Shown here: in pieces, positions 12,302-23,925 of the stretch
How the letters are laid out: each line of letters opens with the position of its first letter
Position numbering within the stretch: position 1 is the stretch's first letter
Assembly: GCA_026120035.1 (NCBI GenBank)
Contig: JALRME010000043.1
Location: 62,001 to 126,000 of the forward strand
Direction: 5' to 3'
Length of the DNA: 64,000 nucleotides
From: Coleophoma eucalyptorum
Lineage: Eukaryota; Ascomycota; Leotiomycetes; Helotiales; Dermateaceae
Translations under genes and position numbers: made by a program
Notes under the pieces: model-generated
Database searches by the model: none
What the model saw: the letters and a program-made list of their open reading frames with translations, nothing else
Told to the model about the DNA's origin: nothing

Positions 12302-13864
12302 ATGAGTCCATATGAAAGCACGCGCGTGCGATTCGGTAAGATGCAGGTAGTTTCGACGCTTGACGTAGACGATGATTTCGTCCTCGTAAACCCAGGATCA
12401 TGGAAGGCCGCAACACGTGAGTTGCAAGACCCGGTCCTGATGCTTCAAGCAAACACTGATGAAGTCACTAGAGTCATGTACGTCTTGTGCTAGCAAAAGC
12501 ACCGAGATGTAAGTCTATCGCGACAGCAAGAGAAGACAAACTAACAGCGGACATAGCAACCGAGAAGCCTCAAAGGCTGGGGACGTTTTGGCGACCTCGC
12601 AATCGTCAACACGCGCTGAATACCAGGCGTTCATTGGCAAATATATCAATTCCATCAGCCAAGAGTTACGTCGTATTAGTCTCATAGTTCACGATAACCC
12701 AGAGTTGAATTATGAAGAGTTCATTGCCCACAAGGCCTTGACGGATTTCATGAAGAAGCAAAAAGGATGGAAAGTAACTCCATCAGCGTATGGGATCCCA
12801 ACTGCTTTTATTGCAGAGTATGATAGTGGCAAGCCAGGTCCCGTCATTAGCTACAATGCTGAATATGGTATGAGCACTATCCTTGAGAGAGTAGTTAACG
12901 ACTAATACAGAGAGATGCACTCCGCGGAATCGGCCATTCGTGTGGGCACAACCTTATCGCAATCTGTTCCATTGGTGCATCATTAGCTGTAGCAAGCGCC
13001 ATGAAGGAACTTGGTATTCCTGGAAAGGTGATCTTGTTCGGCACCCCAGCTGAAGAAGGCGGTGGAGGAAAGATCAAGCTGTTGGATGCTGGTGCATATT
13101 CCGACCATAAGGTCGACATCAACCTAATCTCACATCCGGGAACAGTCGATGACACCGTGCTTGCACGGACTACCGCATACCACAATTTCAAGGTCGAGTA
13201 TTTTGGCAAGGAAGCACATGCAGCCGCCGCACCCTGGGAGGGAATCAACGCACTCGACGCCATGATTACGGGATACAATGCTCTCAGTGTGTTGAGACAG
13301 CAGACTATGCCGGGAGATATTATCCAGGGACATATCACTAATGGAGGCTCTGCGCCTAATATTATCCACGCTTACACGTCAGGGATATTCGTCGTTCGCG
13401 CGCTTTCCAAAGCACGTCTCGCACAGCTTCAGAAAAAGGTAGAAGCCTGTTTCGAAGCAGGCGCTTCTGCTACTGGCGCTAAATTGAAGATCACACCCAT
13501 CATATCTTACGACGATCACGTACCCAACAAAGCACTCGGCGTAGTTTGTCGCGAAGCAGCCAATAATCTCGACGGCAAGATCCCAGTGCCCGACATAGAT
13601 CTTATCAACGGCCAAAGCGGGGCGAGTACTGACCAAGGAAACATCAGCTATGCCATGCCTAGTCTCAGTTTTGGTTTTGCGATCAAGAGTGAAGCCGGTC
13701 CGCATAATCCAGGCTTTGCCGCTGCAGCAAGGACGATACAGGCGCATGGAAGAGCATTGAGAGCCGGGGAGATATTGGCATATACCGGCATACAGGCTTT
13801 GATTGACGAGAAGCTGTTGAAAGATGCAAAGGATGAATTCGCGGAAATGGTAAAGAGGCTGTAG
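12302..13864 (+). CDS. M20-family amidohydrolase/peptidase (M20D-like)
   Basis: Model of three exons: 12302-12477, 12557-12867 and 12915-13864, 478 residues. Zinc-dependent hydrolases of this family cleave N-acyl amino acids or small peptides. Motifs include EYDALRGIGHSCGHN (metal-binding Cys/His), GTPAEEGGGGK (catalytic Glu pair), a His in LISHPG, and the dimerisation-domain segment FGKEAHAAAAPWEG. The second intron (47 bp) must use the GAG at 12913-12914 to keep the EYDAL motif; the CAG four bases earlier shifts the frame. The first exon is less certain: the frame is open upstream of the conserved region with no nearby ATG, and a GTACGT donor at 12478 with branch CTAAC and acceptor TAG at 12556 joins an upstream ATG in phase. 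No secretion signal. A permease gene lies 1.8 kb downstream. Confidence 0.85.
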
Positions 13865-15684
13865 ATTAGTTAAACAATAATCAAGGTTTTGGATTTAGTG
13901 GTGCAGGCCTCCCTGTATCAATTTCATTACCGCGATGCTGTCTTGGATAGGCAATGCGCCACAAGACCTAGCAAATAATCTATGTCGGCATACATAGATT
14001 CAGCCCAGTCGCAGAGGACATCTAAGGGTGCTAAAGCGATGCACTCCTCATTATCTAGACCTTAATATCTAGCATTTTAGTTCTGGTAAACCAATTCATT
14101 CAGGGTATGATGTGTTACGGTCAGGTATTTGGCCATCCCTCTACTACAATGCTTTATATCTTCTCGCGCCTCACCCATATAGGCCTAGCCAGTCCTTTCT
14201 TTACAGTGACTAGATATATATTCAATTCAAGTCTTGACGAGCTCTATGTTGACCTGCCCCAGATTGGTTTGAGATCCGGGGCTGTGTGATAGCATCAAGC
14301 AGCAGCAAGCATTATGGTTAGTCAGCAAAAACGCCCCAGCATTGCAGCACCAGCCTTATCAGATCTCCATATCAACCGGAATTGCACACCCTCTTCTGCA
14401 TCTCACATCAACGTCAACAGCACCCACTTGGTTCATGCAGCAATTTATTACGTATAGAGCGGTATGGATACCGGGCAAGAGATGTCCTGATACGAGACGA
14501 CAGAGTAGAAGGAGACGTTGCGTGCAAGTGTCGCTCGTTTCCACCGTATCTGGTCGGGCTATTTCCTCTACCCTGCTCGTCATCCCTCTTATCAGCTGCA
14601 ATTCCGCAGCTGTCCACCTCGTCCAGGTAACGCGAGCATGGGGGCTTTCAGCACCAGCCTGTTGATAAGGGGAAAGAGGGGCCGCGCAAAGAGAAGCAAG
14701 GTCCTCTCTTTATCTCTACCGCAGTATAGACTATCTCTTGTTGCGTTTCGAGCGAGATGCAGCTCGTTCACTGAGACACACGCAGGTCTTTGCGGATGTC
14801 CCCTCCAATACCCCGATTCGTTTACCTGGACTGTTTCCTGCAAGGATTAAATAGCATTCTGGTATCTGGTTACTGGTTATCAAGGTTCCAGGTATACCGA
14901 CGGACTCGGGTGTCTGCAAGTCGCAAGCACCCCCAGAAAGCACCGCATCGCCCTCATATTGTTTTTCTCGGGCACCCCGTTATTTCTGAACGCAGGAATA
15001 TGGGAGTACTCCGGGCCTTGATCAATCAGGAATGAGGCCCCAAGACTTGGTTCTCCTGACATTGTTGCTCGTTGCTCGTTACTTCTTATTTCCATATTGT
15101 ATATAAGTTGCCGAGGAACAGGTCTGAGGAACAGCGTTGGATGGTTGCGATAAGCTTTGCAGCCCGCCTTTGCTGTCTTGTCCTGAACACTTGTTTCGAA
15201 TTGGCACGCCACTCAACAACCAAGAAAACATTCTAGAAACATTCGATTTGATGGTACAATGACTGCTAGGGTTATCTATAGGCTGAAGTTGGCCGCTTCA
15301 CTTATCAACAGTGTAGCATTGCCTGTCCAATGGTTCGAGAATGTCTATCAGATGGTACCTTGAATGTGCCACCCTGTAATTCATTTCCTCTTTTGAACAC
15401 CATCCATGAAGCTTCGCAGCTAACAATGTCTTATCGGTTGGCACTTCCTGTTCCCAATGGCGAAGAGGCAGGGTATGTTGATATCTGCATATCGGGTCAA
15501 GATAAGAGACAACGCCACGCATTGCATTGCAGGTCCCCAAGCGTGCTCCTCCGTCCCAAAGTTAAGTATATGAATAGGCCTTGTACTCCCCAGTCTACCT
15601 TTACTTGTTTGTCTGTCTGGCCCCTTCCGTTTTCCAGCCGCATCTTGACTCCAAAAGATTCTCTTCAAGATCAGCCCTACAATA
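13865..15684. other. Intergenic region upstream of permease
   Basis: No domain-bearing frame and no RNA gene seen. Overlapping frames of 80-130 codons on both strands between 14300 and 15750 look like chance. It probably contains the promoter and a long leader of the permease gene. Confidence 0.5.
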
Positions 15685-17724
15685 ATGTCGTCGGAGGATA
15701 TCGAGAAGAATGGCTCGTTGCCAATTGATGAGAAGCAGGTGGTATACACCAGTGCAGATAGTGCGCCTTCCTATGATCTCCAGGAGGAAAATGCTACCGA
15801 GTTTGTTGAGACTCACGAGCTGCGGTAGGTTTGATTATAAGAGGAACTCATTGACCTACATTCTGATCACGCTTCACAGACGAGGTCTTGAACAAAGACA
15901 CATTCAAATGATTGCGCTCGCTGGTGCTATTGGTACTGTATGTAGAATTCAACCCTGGGGTTTTCATCGGTAGACTAAATATTTGCAGGGTCTTTTTCTC
16001 GGATCGGGGCGTGCAATCACGAACGGTGGTCCTCTTGGTGCTTTGTAAGCATTCTTAACCACTGAGTAGCACATACGCAATATCCTAATACATAATAGAT
16101 TGGGTTACGCTTTTGTTGGTGCTTTGGTCTCAGCCGTTGTCATATCCATTGCAGAGCTGAGGTATAGTATCTGTAAGGTGTCAACAATAACTTTACTGAC
16201 ATTCGCTCAGTGCTCTCGTTCCCCTTTCTGGGGCTATCATTCGTCACGCCGAATACTTCGTAGACCCAGCTCTTTCATTTGCCAATGGCTGGAATGGAGT
16301 CTATGGAACTATGGTATCCCTCCCAGCCGAACTTGTCGCCGCTGCTGTTATCGTGGAGTTCTGGAGCACCATTAGCCCTGCTGTCTGGATCGTAGTCTTT
16401 GGTGCTATACTCATTGTTAGCAACTTGTTCTTCGTTCGTATCTATGGAGAGCTCGAATTTACCTTCGCCACCTTGAAGATCATGTTGATTATTGGCTTAA
16501 ACATTATGGTATGTGATGAAGTCTCATATTCAAGCAGTACTAGCTGACCCTATCAAGGCTCTCGTTATTGTCTGCGGAGGTGGACCTGATCACCACACGT
16601 ATGGTGTCCAATACTGGCGTAACCCAGGCCCATTCGTGCAATATATGGGCTTTGCTGGCCCCTTGGGCCGCTTTATGGGCTTTTGGACAACTTTCTCGAA
16701 CGCCATTTATGCATACTCCGGTGTTGAGGGAATTTCTGTGGCTGCAGCCGAGACCAAGTCTCCAAGAAGAAATATCCCAATTGCCGCAAAAAGAATCTTT
16801 TGGCGTGTTAGCATCTTCTACGGTATGTATCTGGAAGTTTCTTAGAAATCACTCCAAGGTCCTGGCTAACTTTAGAAAAGTCCTCTCCATCTTCATGGTT
16901 GGTCTTCTCGTCCCATCTAACGACCCTTCCCTTCTTGCATCCACGGGTACTGCAGCCGAATCACCATTCGTCATCGCTGCTACGAACGCCGGTATCAAGG
17001 TTGTACCATCTATTATCAACTTTGTTGTCCTAACCTCTGCCTGGTCCGCTGGTAACTCTGGACTCCTTGGTGCATCAAGATCTCTCTATGGTATGGCACG
17101 TGAGGGCCATGCTCCCAAGGTCTTCCTCCGCATCAACCGCTTCGGCATCCCTTACGTCGCCATTGGATTCTTCTCTCTCTTCATCTGTCTCGGCTTCATG
17201 ACCTTGAGCAATTCCGCAAGTACCGTCTTCAGTTGGCTGCAGGATCTAGTCAGTGTTTCTGCACTCGTGAACTGGATGGTCATATGTATCGTGTACCTTC
17301 GTTTCTATTACGGATGCAAGAAGCAGGGTATCGACCGAAATGAGTTGCCATGGAAAGGACCTTTCCAACCATATGCTGCTTGGATCGCGCTCGTCCTATT
17401 CACAGTCCTGCTCCTCACTGGTGGTTACACGGTTTTCATCCATGGATCGTAAGTAATCCTTTCACTTCCTCCCTATAAATGTCACAAAACGAGAGTCAGG
17501 CTAACGCACCAACCAGGTGGGACACTGAAACCTTTGTCTCCTCCTACATCAACATTCCAATCATCTTCATACTGTACTTCGGCTACAAGTTCATCAAGAA
17601 GACCAAGATCGTCAGTCTCGAGGAGATGCCCATTCGCCACTTCCTCGACATCGCTGCCGCAAACCCGGAACCTCCTGCCGTCAAGCCAACTGGATTGAGA
17701 AGGCTCAACATCCTTTGGTCTTAA
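15685..17724 (+). CDS. Amino-acid permease, YAT family, probably Dip5-like
   Basis: Eight exons: 15685-15824, 15880-15937, 15989-16044, 16099-16161, 16211-16508, 16558-16822, 16881-17448, 17517-17724. They splice in frame to 551 residues, normal for this plasma-membrane family (12 transmembrane helices, H+-coupled uptake). The signature RGLEQRHIQMIALAGAIGT spans exon junctions and is followed by GLFLGSGRAI, GPLGALLGYAFVG, and SGVEGISVAAAETKSPRRN. The hydrophilic N-terminus ends at residue 46 and the C-terminal tail follows KKTKIVSLEEMP. Overall resemblance is to dicarboxylic (acidic) amino-acid permeases, but substrate class is an inference. In the sixth intron the correct acceptor is AAAAG at 16880, not TTTAG at 16875, which breaks frame. 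The gene converges on the AT-hook/BRCT gene. Confidence 0.93.
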
Positions 17725-18530
17725 AGAGAATGTCCTGCGTTTCACTTTAGGCATGTCAGAGGGAAGACATAGAGTCCCGTGGTGGAACCTAGGCAACAGA
17801 AAGTGCAAATAGTTATACATAAAGAGAAACTAAATACCCTGTTGTTTATTATTCTACTATCATTCACGACCTTTTGTCAATTGCTTTCTGCTCATGCGCT
17901 ACCGCAAAATATTTCGCACCGGTGATGCACTGAAATTGGCATCATCACAGAAGATCCATGCCTCCCATTGGATTGAGATCTCTTCGCTTGTTTTTAAGTT
18001 TTCATTTTGCCTCTGCATTCCGTCGCGAAACAAAACGAAGATATAAGTAAAACCTTGGCTAATTTATGGCTGACCTGCTACAGTATTCTCATTCATGGTG
18101 ACTACCATCTAAAAGGTGAGCCAGCGGCACTATTTATTTATCTTCATCACTGAATTTGAGGTAATTTCGTTTTAGGAGAGCTAACTCACGCAATGTGACG
18201 GATGAATGTAAAATTTGTACATTTCCTGGAGTAGATGAAGTGTGGGTTGTGGAAGAGCCTCGCCTCCGGGTGTTTATACTATGTTTCCTCAGAATTAAAA
18301 GGGCAGTTTCTTCAAATATGCATGCATGAGACCAGATAGGTGTCTAGTAATAGAGAGGTACGTATTTTATTCGCCCTATGTTACGTATAGAAACTACAAA
18401 CAAAAGCAAAGGTACTCCAATATCCCCAAATCACAACCGACAACGCAATCCAAGCCAACCCAATCCAGGAAACAACTCCGATGTCATTTTCATTATTCAA
18501 TCACTCTTTCCCTCTCTAAATACTGGCTGT
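17725..18530. other. 3' intergenic region between convergent genes
   Basis: Non-coding AT-rich sequence between the ends of the permease (+) and AT-hook/BRCT (-) genes. Presumably both 3' UTRs; no other structure seen. Confidence 0.6.
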
Positions 18531-21500
18531 CTACAAGGCCCAGTGACTACTCTCCTTCAGAGGACTCCCAACCTTTGGGGCCCATTGCAGACTCTTTCTT
18601 CTAGCTGCCATGAGTCTCATCATAACGCTTTCATCCTTCTTGGTACTGAGGAAGCTCATGCCATCACCTGGCGCGGATCGCTGCTTTGGTGGAGCTGTCA
18701 TCTGAACAAGTTTCTCTTGGTGCAAGAAATATGGTGACTCTTCCCCGGGTGTCTGCTCGCCAGCGTTGAGACGATCCAGGTATGCCTCACCGTACGCAGA
18801 AATGGTTTCTGGGGCTGGGGTAGCGGGAATTGGAGAGAGTGCCATAGTTTGATCGTCGAGCTGTTCTTCGGTAGAAGTTGAAGAGGCAGGAGATCGAACC
18901 CACTGGAGGCTCTCTCGACGACGAGATTTGCTTGTCCCTGGTGTCTCTAGGTTTAAGAACTCCTTAGTTGGAGAGCTATTTTTCATTGGTGTCTTCGCTG
19001 AAGGAGTCATCAGAGTGCCGTTTATATTTGCAAGAGCACGAGGCTCCATACTCTTACGTCTGCGGTGTCCACCACGAGGGACCTCAGCAGTGTCCACGGC
19101 GTAGATGCTTTCATCAACCCACTTGTTTTCACGTTCACAACTAGGAAGATTGGTCAGCAATTTATTGAAAAGGAAAGGGCTGCAGCTTACTCCAAAACCC
19201 ATCCGACTCCGACGCAAGAGACAACGCCCCCTGTCGCTCTTGCTTTCTCCAAGGTTCTTTTCCCACCATCCTTGAAGACAATATGAGTGATACCAATCTT
19301 GCCACTCTCTTCTTCATTTCCACTCCAGTTCCATGTTTTGACACATCGAGCACCCATTTGTGTCAATAGTTCTGTAAACAAAACACTTGCATCGGCCCCT
19401 TCGCTTGTGTGTACATCAACAAAGACAATGGCACCTTTGAGCAAGTTGGAATTCAAATCACGACGAGGGGTTCTAGCTGGCGTACCCACTGTGGACCAAT
19501 CCACAGTCTCTGGTTTGGATGGTGTCTCAGGAGCATTAGCCATGATGGCATCCTGCGAAGTGACTTGTCTTCCAGCGCTTTTCGTAGTACTCTTGGCTGG
19601 CGAGTATGAGATAACTGTGTTGCTTCTACTGAGGTTGCTTGATGGTCTTGAGACAGGAAGTCGTGAAATACTGGCACTTCTTTTCTTTCTTTGTACATTA
19701 ACAGGGCTATCTTCGGCAGCAGGCTTCAAAGGGACCTTTGAAACCGTGTGGAAGACTCGCTCGGCTAGGACACGCTTTGGAGTAGAGAACGATGGTGCTT
19801 CGCTTTCTCGGAGCGGAAGAAGCTCTGGGTCGATAGGGATGGCATTCTCATCGCCATACTCTTGACTAGCTTCGGATGGAGCAGGTCCGGATTCGTCGAT
19901 AAGTTCTTCTGGTTCTGCTTGAGTTTCGACAACAGGTTCACACTCTGGAGAGGGCTCAACGAGGCAGTGCGAAGGGGCTTGTTCGATATGCTCCTCAGTG
20001 TTTTCATGGCTTTGTTCTTCAACAATCTCATCAATATTGTCGGCTGCGTCTTGCTCAAGAACTGACATCTCGTCGGCCTCTGCAGCCAAATCCAAGTCCT
20101 CTACCAAGAGTTCAACCGGGCTGAAATTGGGGTCTTCCTCGAGGAAAACAGGAACATCTTCTACCGCAGTCAACTCATCACATGCAACCATTGCATCCTC
20201 AAAGAAGGTGCTCTTAGCCGGAGATGGCTCGACAAGTTCTTCTTGGATCTCAAGTCTTATGGGGTTGGATTTCAATGGAGAAGGATGCTCGGTGTCCGAG
20301 CCGCTGCCTCTATCAGATTCTGGGCTCGCAGACATCCAATTGCTCAATTGCTTTGCGAGAGGAGTAAAGCCAACTTCACTGCGTCGAGCAGCTCGCTTCT
20401 TGGAGAAACTAGTGCCGGGAGTCTTGTTACCCAAAGTAAATGAACTTGGGGTGGCGGCACAATGTGCGCTAGGAGAGTATCTAGGAGATGATGAAGCGAG
20501 TTCGTCCTCGGACTCTGAATCATCAAACGGAGACTCGTCTCTCTTCCGAAGACGGAATGCAGAGCTGGGCACTGCCTCGTGCGTGGTAGTCTCACCGGAG
20601 GTAGGTGCAAGTGTCGCCTCAACCTCATTATCCACCTCATCAATGGTCATTGCCTCGTCAACTGGCATACCATTGTCATTTGATCCCTGAGTGGCCTCCT
20701 CGGCGATAACTTCTTCTGTTTGGAAAGCAGGATCAGCCTCACGAGGCATTATTGACGACAGGCGACCTGAGAATTCTAGACTTGCAGCTTGCAATTCTTG
20801 TGGTATGGGTGTTGCAGTAGGCTTCGCTGCGCTGCTAAATGAAGCCATCAATGGTTGTCTAGGTGTCATCGAGATTGTTTTTGGAGTACCAAAACGGGAG
20901 ATTTTGAACGGAGTAGCTTTGGGTGTCTGACCAAAGAGGGATGCACCGCTACACAACTTGCTAGGAGATCCGTTCTCAGTGACTTTGGTGGGCGAAAATT
21001 GTGGTCGTCGGGCGGGTGACTGTAGTAGTGATGCTTTTAGCTCTGGGTCTTTAGCAGCAGATTTGGGAGCCGGAAATGAAGGTTTAAATGGCGAACGCGT
21101 AAGTGAACTATCGAAGACAAGCTTCTGTGGGGAGGCCTTAAGAGCGTCCTTGAATGGAGATTGGGGTGGGCGTCGTGCAGGGCTCGCCATCATTGAAGCG
21201 CTCAGATCTTGCTGAACTGATACTCTGTTGGCCGTGATGTTGTTGTTTGTAAAGTCGAGTTTTTTCGCCGTGCCAAAGATACTTCCAGGAGGCTTCACTG
21301 GACTCTTCATCAAAGGCTTCATTGGGGTTTTTTCCATCGTTGCAAGCTCATCATCAGAAGTTTCTTTTGCAGTGGCTATTTGCGTAATCTTCTTTGGACT
21401 CAACGGAGAGGTCTTCTCAGGCTTCTCCTCTACTTTGGCCCTACCACGCGTAGCTCGGGTTGTTGTTGAAGCAACAGGCTTGCGAACGGGTTTGGCGCGT

Positions 21501-22069
21501 AAACCAGTTGCAGTGTCTGCCTTGGCTTTTCCCTTCGCGGTGGCAGCAGGTATAACATTTTCTTTGTCTGGCTCTTCAAATTTGACAGTCTTCTTTGGCG
21601 CAGCCGGCTTGCTCGCGGTTGCAGTTCGACCGCGAGTTGCACGTTTTGGAGGCTCAGTAACGACAACGATCTCCTCGTCATTGTTACTGACATCCTCCGC
21701 CTTCTTCGTGCGGCCTCGAGTCGATCGGGATGGTTCTACGGCGGGTGCTTCGACAACAGTTTTTCTGGGGCGTCCCCGTGGCTTTGGTGCTGGAGCTGGA
21801 ACTTCTTCGAGTTCTGATTGCACAGCTGGAGCCTTCTTCTGACGACCTCGTGTCTTTGGTGCCTCTGGTTCGATTATTGCGGGCGTGGGTTCATTAAGTT
21901 CGTCTTCATCATCATCTTTACGTTCATCGGCACGGGTCTTTCTCTTCGTAGCAGTAGTAGTTCGAGATGCCTTTGCTTTGGAAGCTGCGGTCGCGATATT
22001 GAGTTTGGGGTCGGTTTTGGCAGCAGCTCTAGCTCGCGTAACGCGAACTGGTGGTGACGGTTCCGACAT
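18531..22069 (-). CDS. AT-hook and BRCT-domain nuclear protein
   Basis: Two exons on the minus strand, 22069-19191 and 19140-18531, separated by a 50-bp intron, give 1162 residues. The N-terminal quarter is basic/acidic low complexity with AT-hook-like motifs: TRGRQKK at about 73, a canonical KPRGRPRK at 96-103, TRGRTKK at 117, TRGRTA at 145 and TRGRAK at 217. The middle is Ser/Pro/Glu-rich and probably disordered, with many SP and TP dipeptides. One BRCT domain spans about 879-975, ending in GWVLDCERENKWVDES across the splice junction. The rest is a Ser/Arg-rich tail with repeated RRRESLQW/RRKSLQW. DNA binding in the minor groove plus a phosphopeptide-type BRCT suggests a chromatin or DNA-damage role; microcephalin-like proteins are one comparison. 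Ortholog not identified. Confidence 0.9.
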
Positions 22070-23925
22070 GATTGCGGGCGGTTTAAAATATGTCGTATGT
22101 CGATAATTAGATCATGGGGATCTGAATAGTTCGTCGACGGTTTGGTGATGCTGAGGATGTAATGCTTTATTGACGTGCCGAGTTTGTAAACAAGAAGCTA
22201 GCTCGTTTTGAGAATTGGGAGGGACGAGTTTTTGAGGTGGTTGCCGTAGAAACCGACCGGACTGATCGCCCTGTGAGATCTCGAAGGTGCTTCAAAATGC
22301 ACAACCACAAATAAAAAATGGAATTCAGCAATACTGAACGGGAACAGAATATAAGATTTGCAACTGTACCTTTTCACTGGAGCTGAGGGGGGACACTAGA
22401 AATATTGTGACGCGGTACATAACTTGTGTTCCAAAGCATCCCGTACCAAAACGGCCTAGGTTGGACTAGGCCAGACACCTCGACCAAGACTGTCAATAAC
22501 ATTAAGTCTTTCACTCGGTCGGTCAAAAGATGAGGCATTTGCAGCCTTGGTGCGATGGATCTCGTCCATGAACTCTCTCGACTCTACTGAGAGCCGGGCT
22601 CCACGGTCATTCTCTGCACGGCATCTTTAGTTGATGAGGAGTGGGTACACAACCTTCCTTGGCCACTTCAGCAAGGAGCATATCTTATACTGCACAAATC
22701 AGCAAGATATGGGCACTTTATGTAACTTATAATTTCTTTTTCCAGCCTTTACATAGACATCCGCTCACCTAATAACCACAAATGTATACACGTGATCTCG
22801 CGTCGGATGCAACGATGCCGCATCCGAGGATTGCCTTACATTCTATCGGTCGGGCCTGTGAGTGGCTCGTTGCTCGTCTTCGTCTCGTGGTCTTGCGAGC
22901 ATCGTCTCAAACCAAGCCAAAGCTGACATCATCACCATCGACGAAATGTAGAGTTCTGGCTCGACCACCACCCCACACTCATGCTTACGGAGTAGCACTG
23001 CGGTACAATTGAAGAGCGTATTCGCTGCTGCCTCGTGCTGTCATCCCCGTTTTTGGTCAATGTAACGGACGACGGGCATATTTTCCGCAATGCAGCCGGT
23101 AGTCATCTCTGTAAGCTTTGATCGACACTAGGCTAGGGGCCGTACTTCCTTACGCCGTATTGTCGTATTGCACCGCACCGCTGCTGCGCCATCCTACTCG
23201 AAGGGTTGCTCAAACTCCTGCGGTTTCTCTTAAGGGAGGTTCTGCCTCATCGCCATTCTAGCCGAATTAAGAGGTCTACTTCATATGTCTGAAGCTGTGG
23301 CTGGTTGAAGGGTTAGGAGGGGTGGATGATTCTTTTCACCCTCCAGTCTCTTCGAGTAAGCATCTCACATAGCTCAATGCGGAAAGCTGAATGCGCGCTA
23401 TCCGCTCGGTTGGCAAGACAAATCTCATCTCAGCTGTCGTGTTGGCTGTGGATTGTGGGTTCCGCGCCCAACCTCGCCTGCTCCAGTACGTACTGAGCTG
23501 AGGCAGTTCGTAGGTATACGAGTATGACCTCAGAAGAGTCTTATTATTGTCTGTTCCCCCTTTGCCCGCCACAGACTACGGGCTTTTCTCGATTAGAGTC
23601 GTCTGCTTGGACGCTGATTTGCTGGGTTTGGACTCTGCATGAGCTCCCGTAAGGCTTTCCGTCCCTGAAGATCGGCACATCCCTGCCTTTCACGTCATTC
23701 CCACCCTGGCCGAGATCCGAATTCGAGGTGGTGGGAGAAAGATTTCACAATCTCCAGGGTATCCGATCCCATTGTCACCTTTAAACTGTCAGCTTGGGAC
23801 GAGCTCAGGGAGGGCACCTATACTTACTCTTCCTTCCCATCTCTTTTTCCTCTTTTCGCATCCTCTTCTCCACATTGATATCATATCCATTCCCTCATCC
23901 TTTTCTCAAGCTCAAGGTTTCCGCA
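22070..23925. other. Divergent promoter region, BRCT gene / phospholipase B
   Basis: About 1.85 kb with no supported gene. The 3' part (23820-23925) is pyrimidine-rich just before the phospholipase start, typical of a fungal core promoter and leader. Short frames at 22782-23012 and 23336-23572 have no recognisable feature. Confidence 0.55.

Noticed and set aside
19287..21842. Long plus-strand frames (192, 230 and 204 codons)
   Set aside because: Antisense shadows of the AT-hook/BRCT gene; their Ser/Ala/Gly composition simply mirrors its Pro/Thr/Lys-rich codons.
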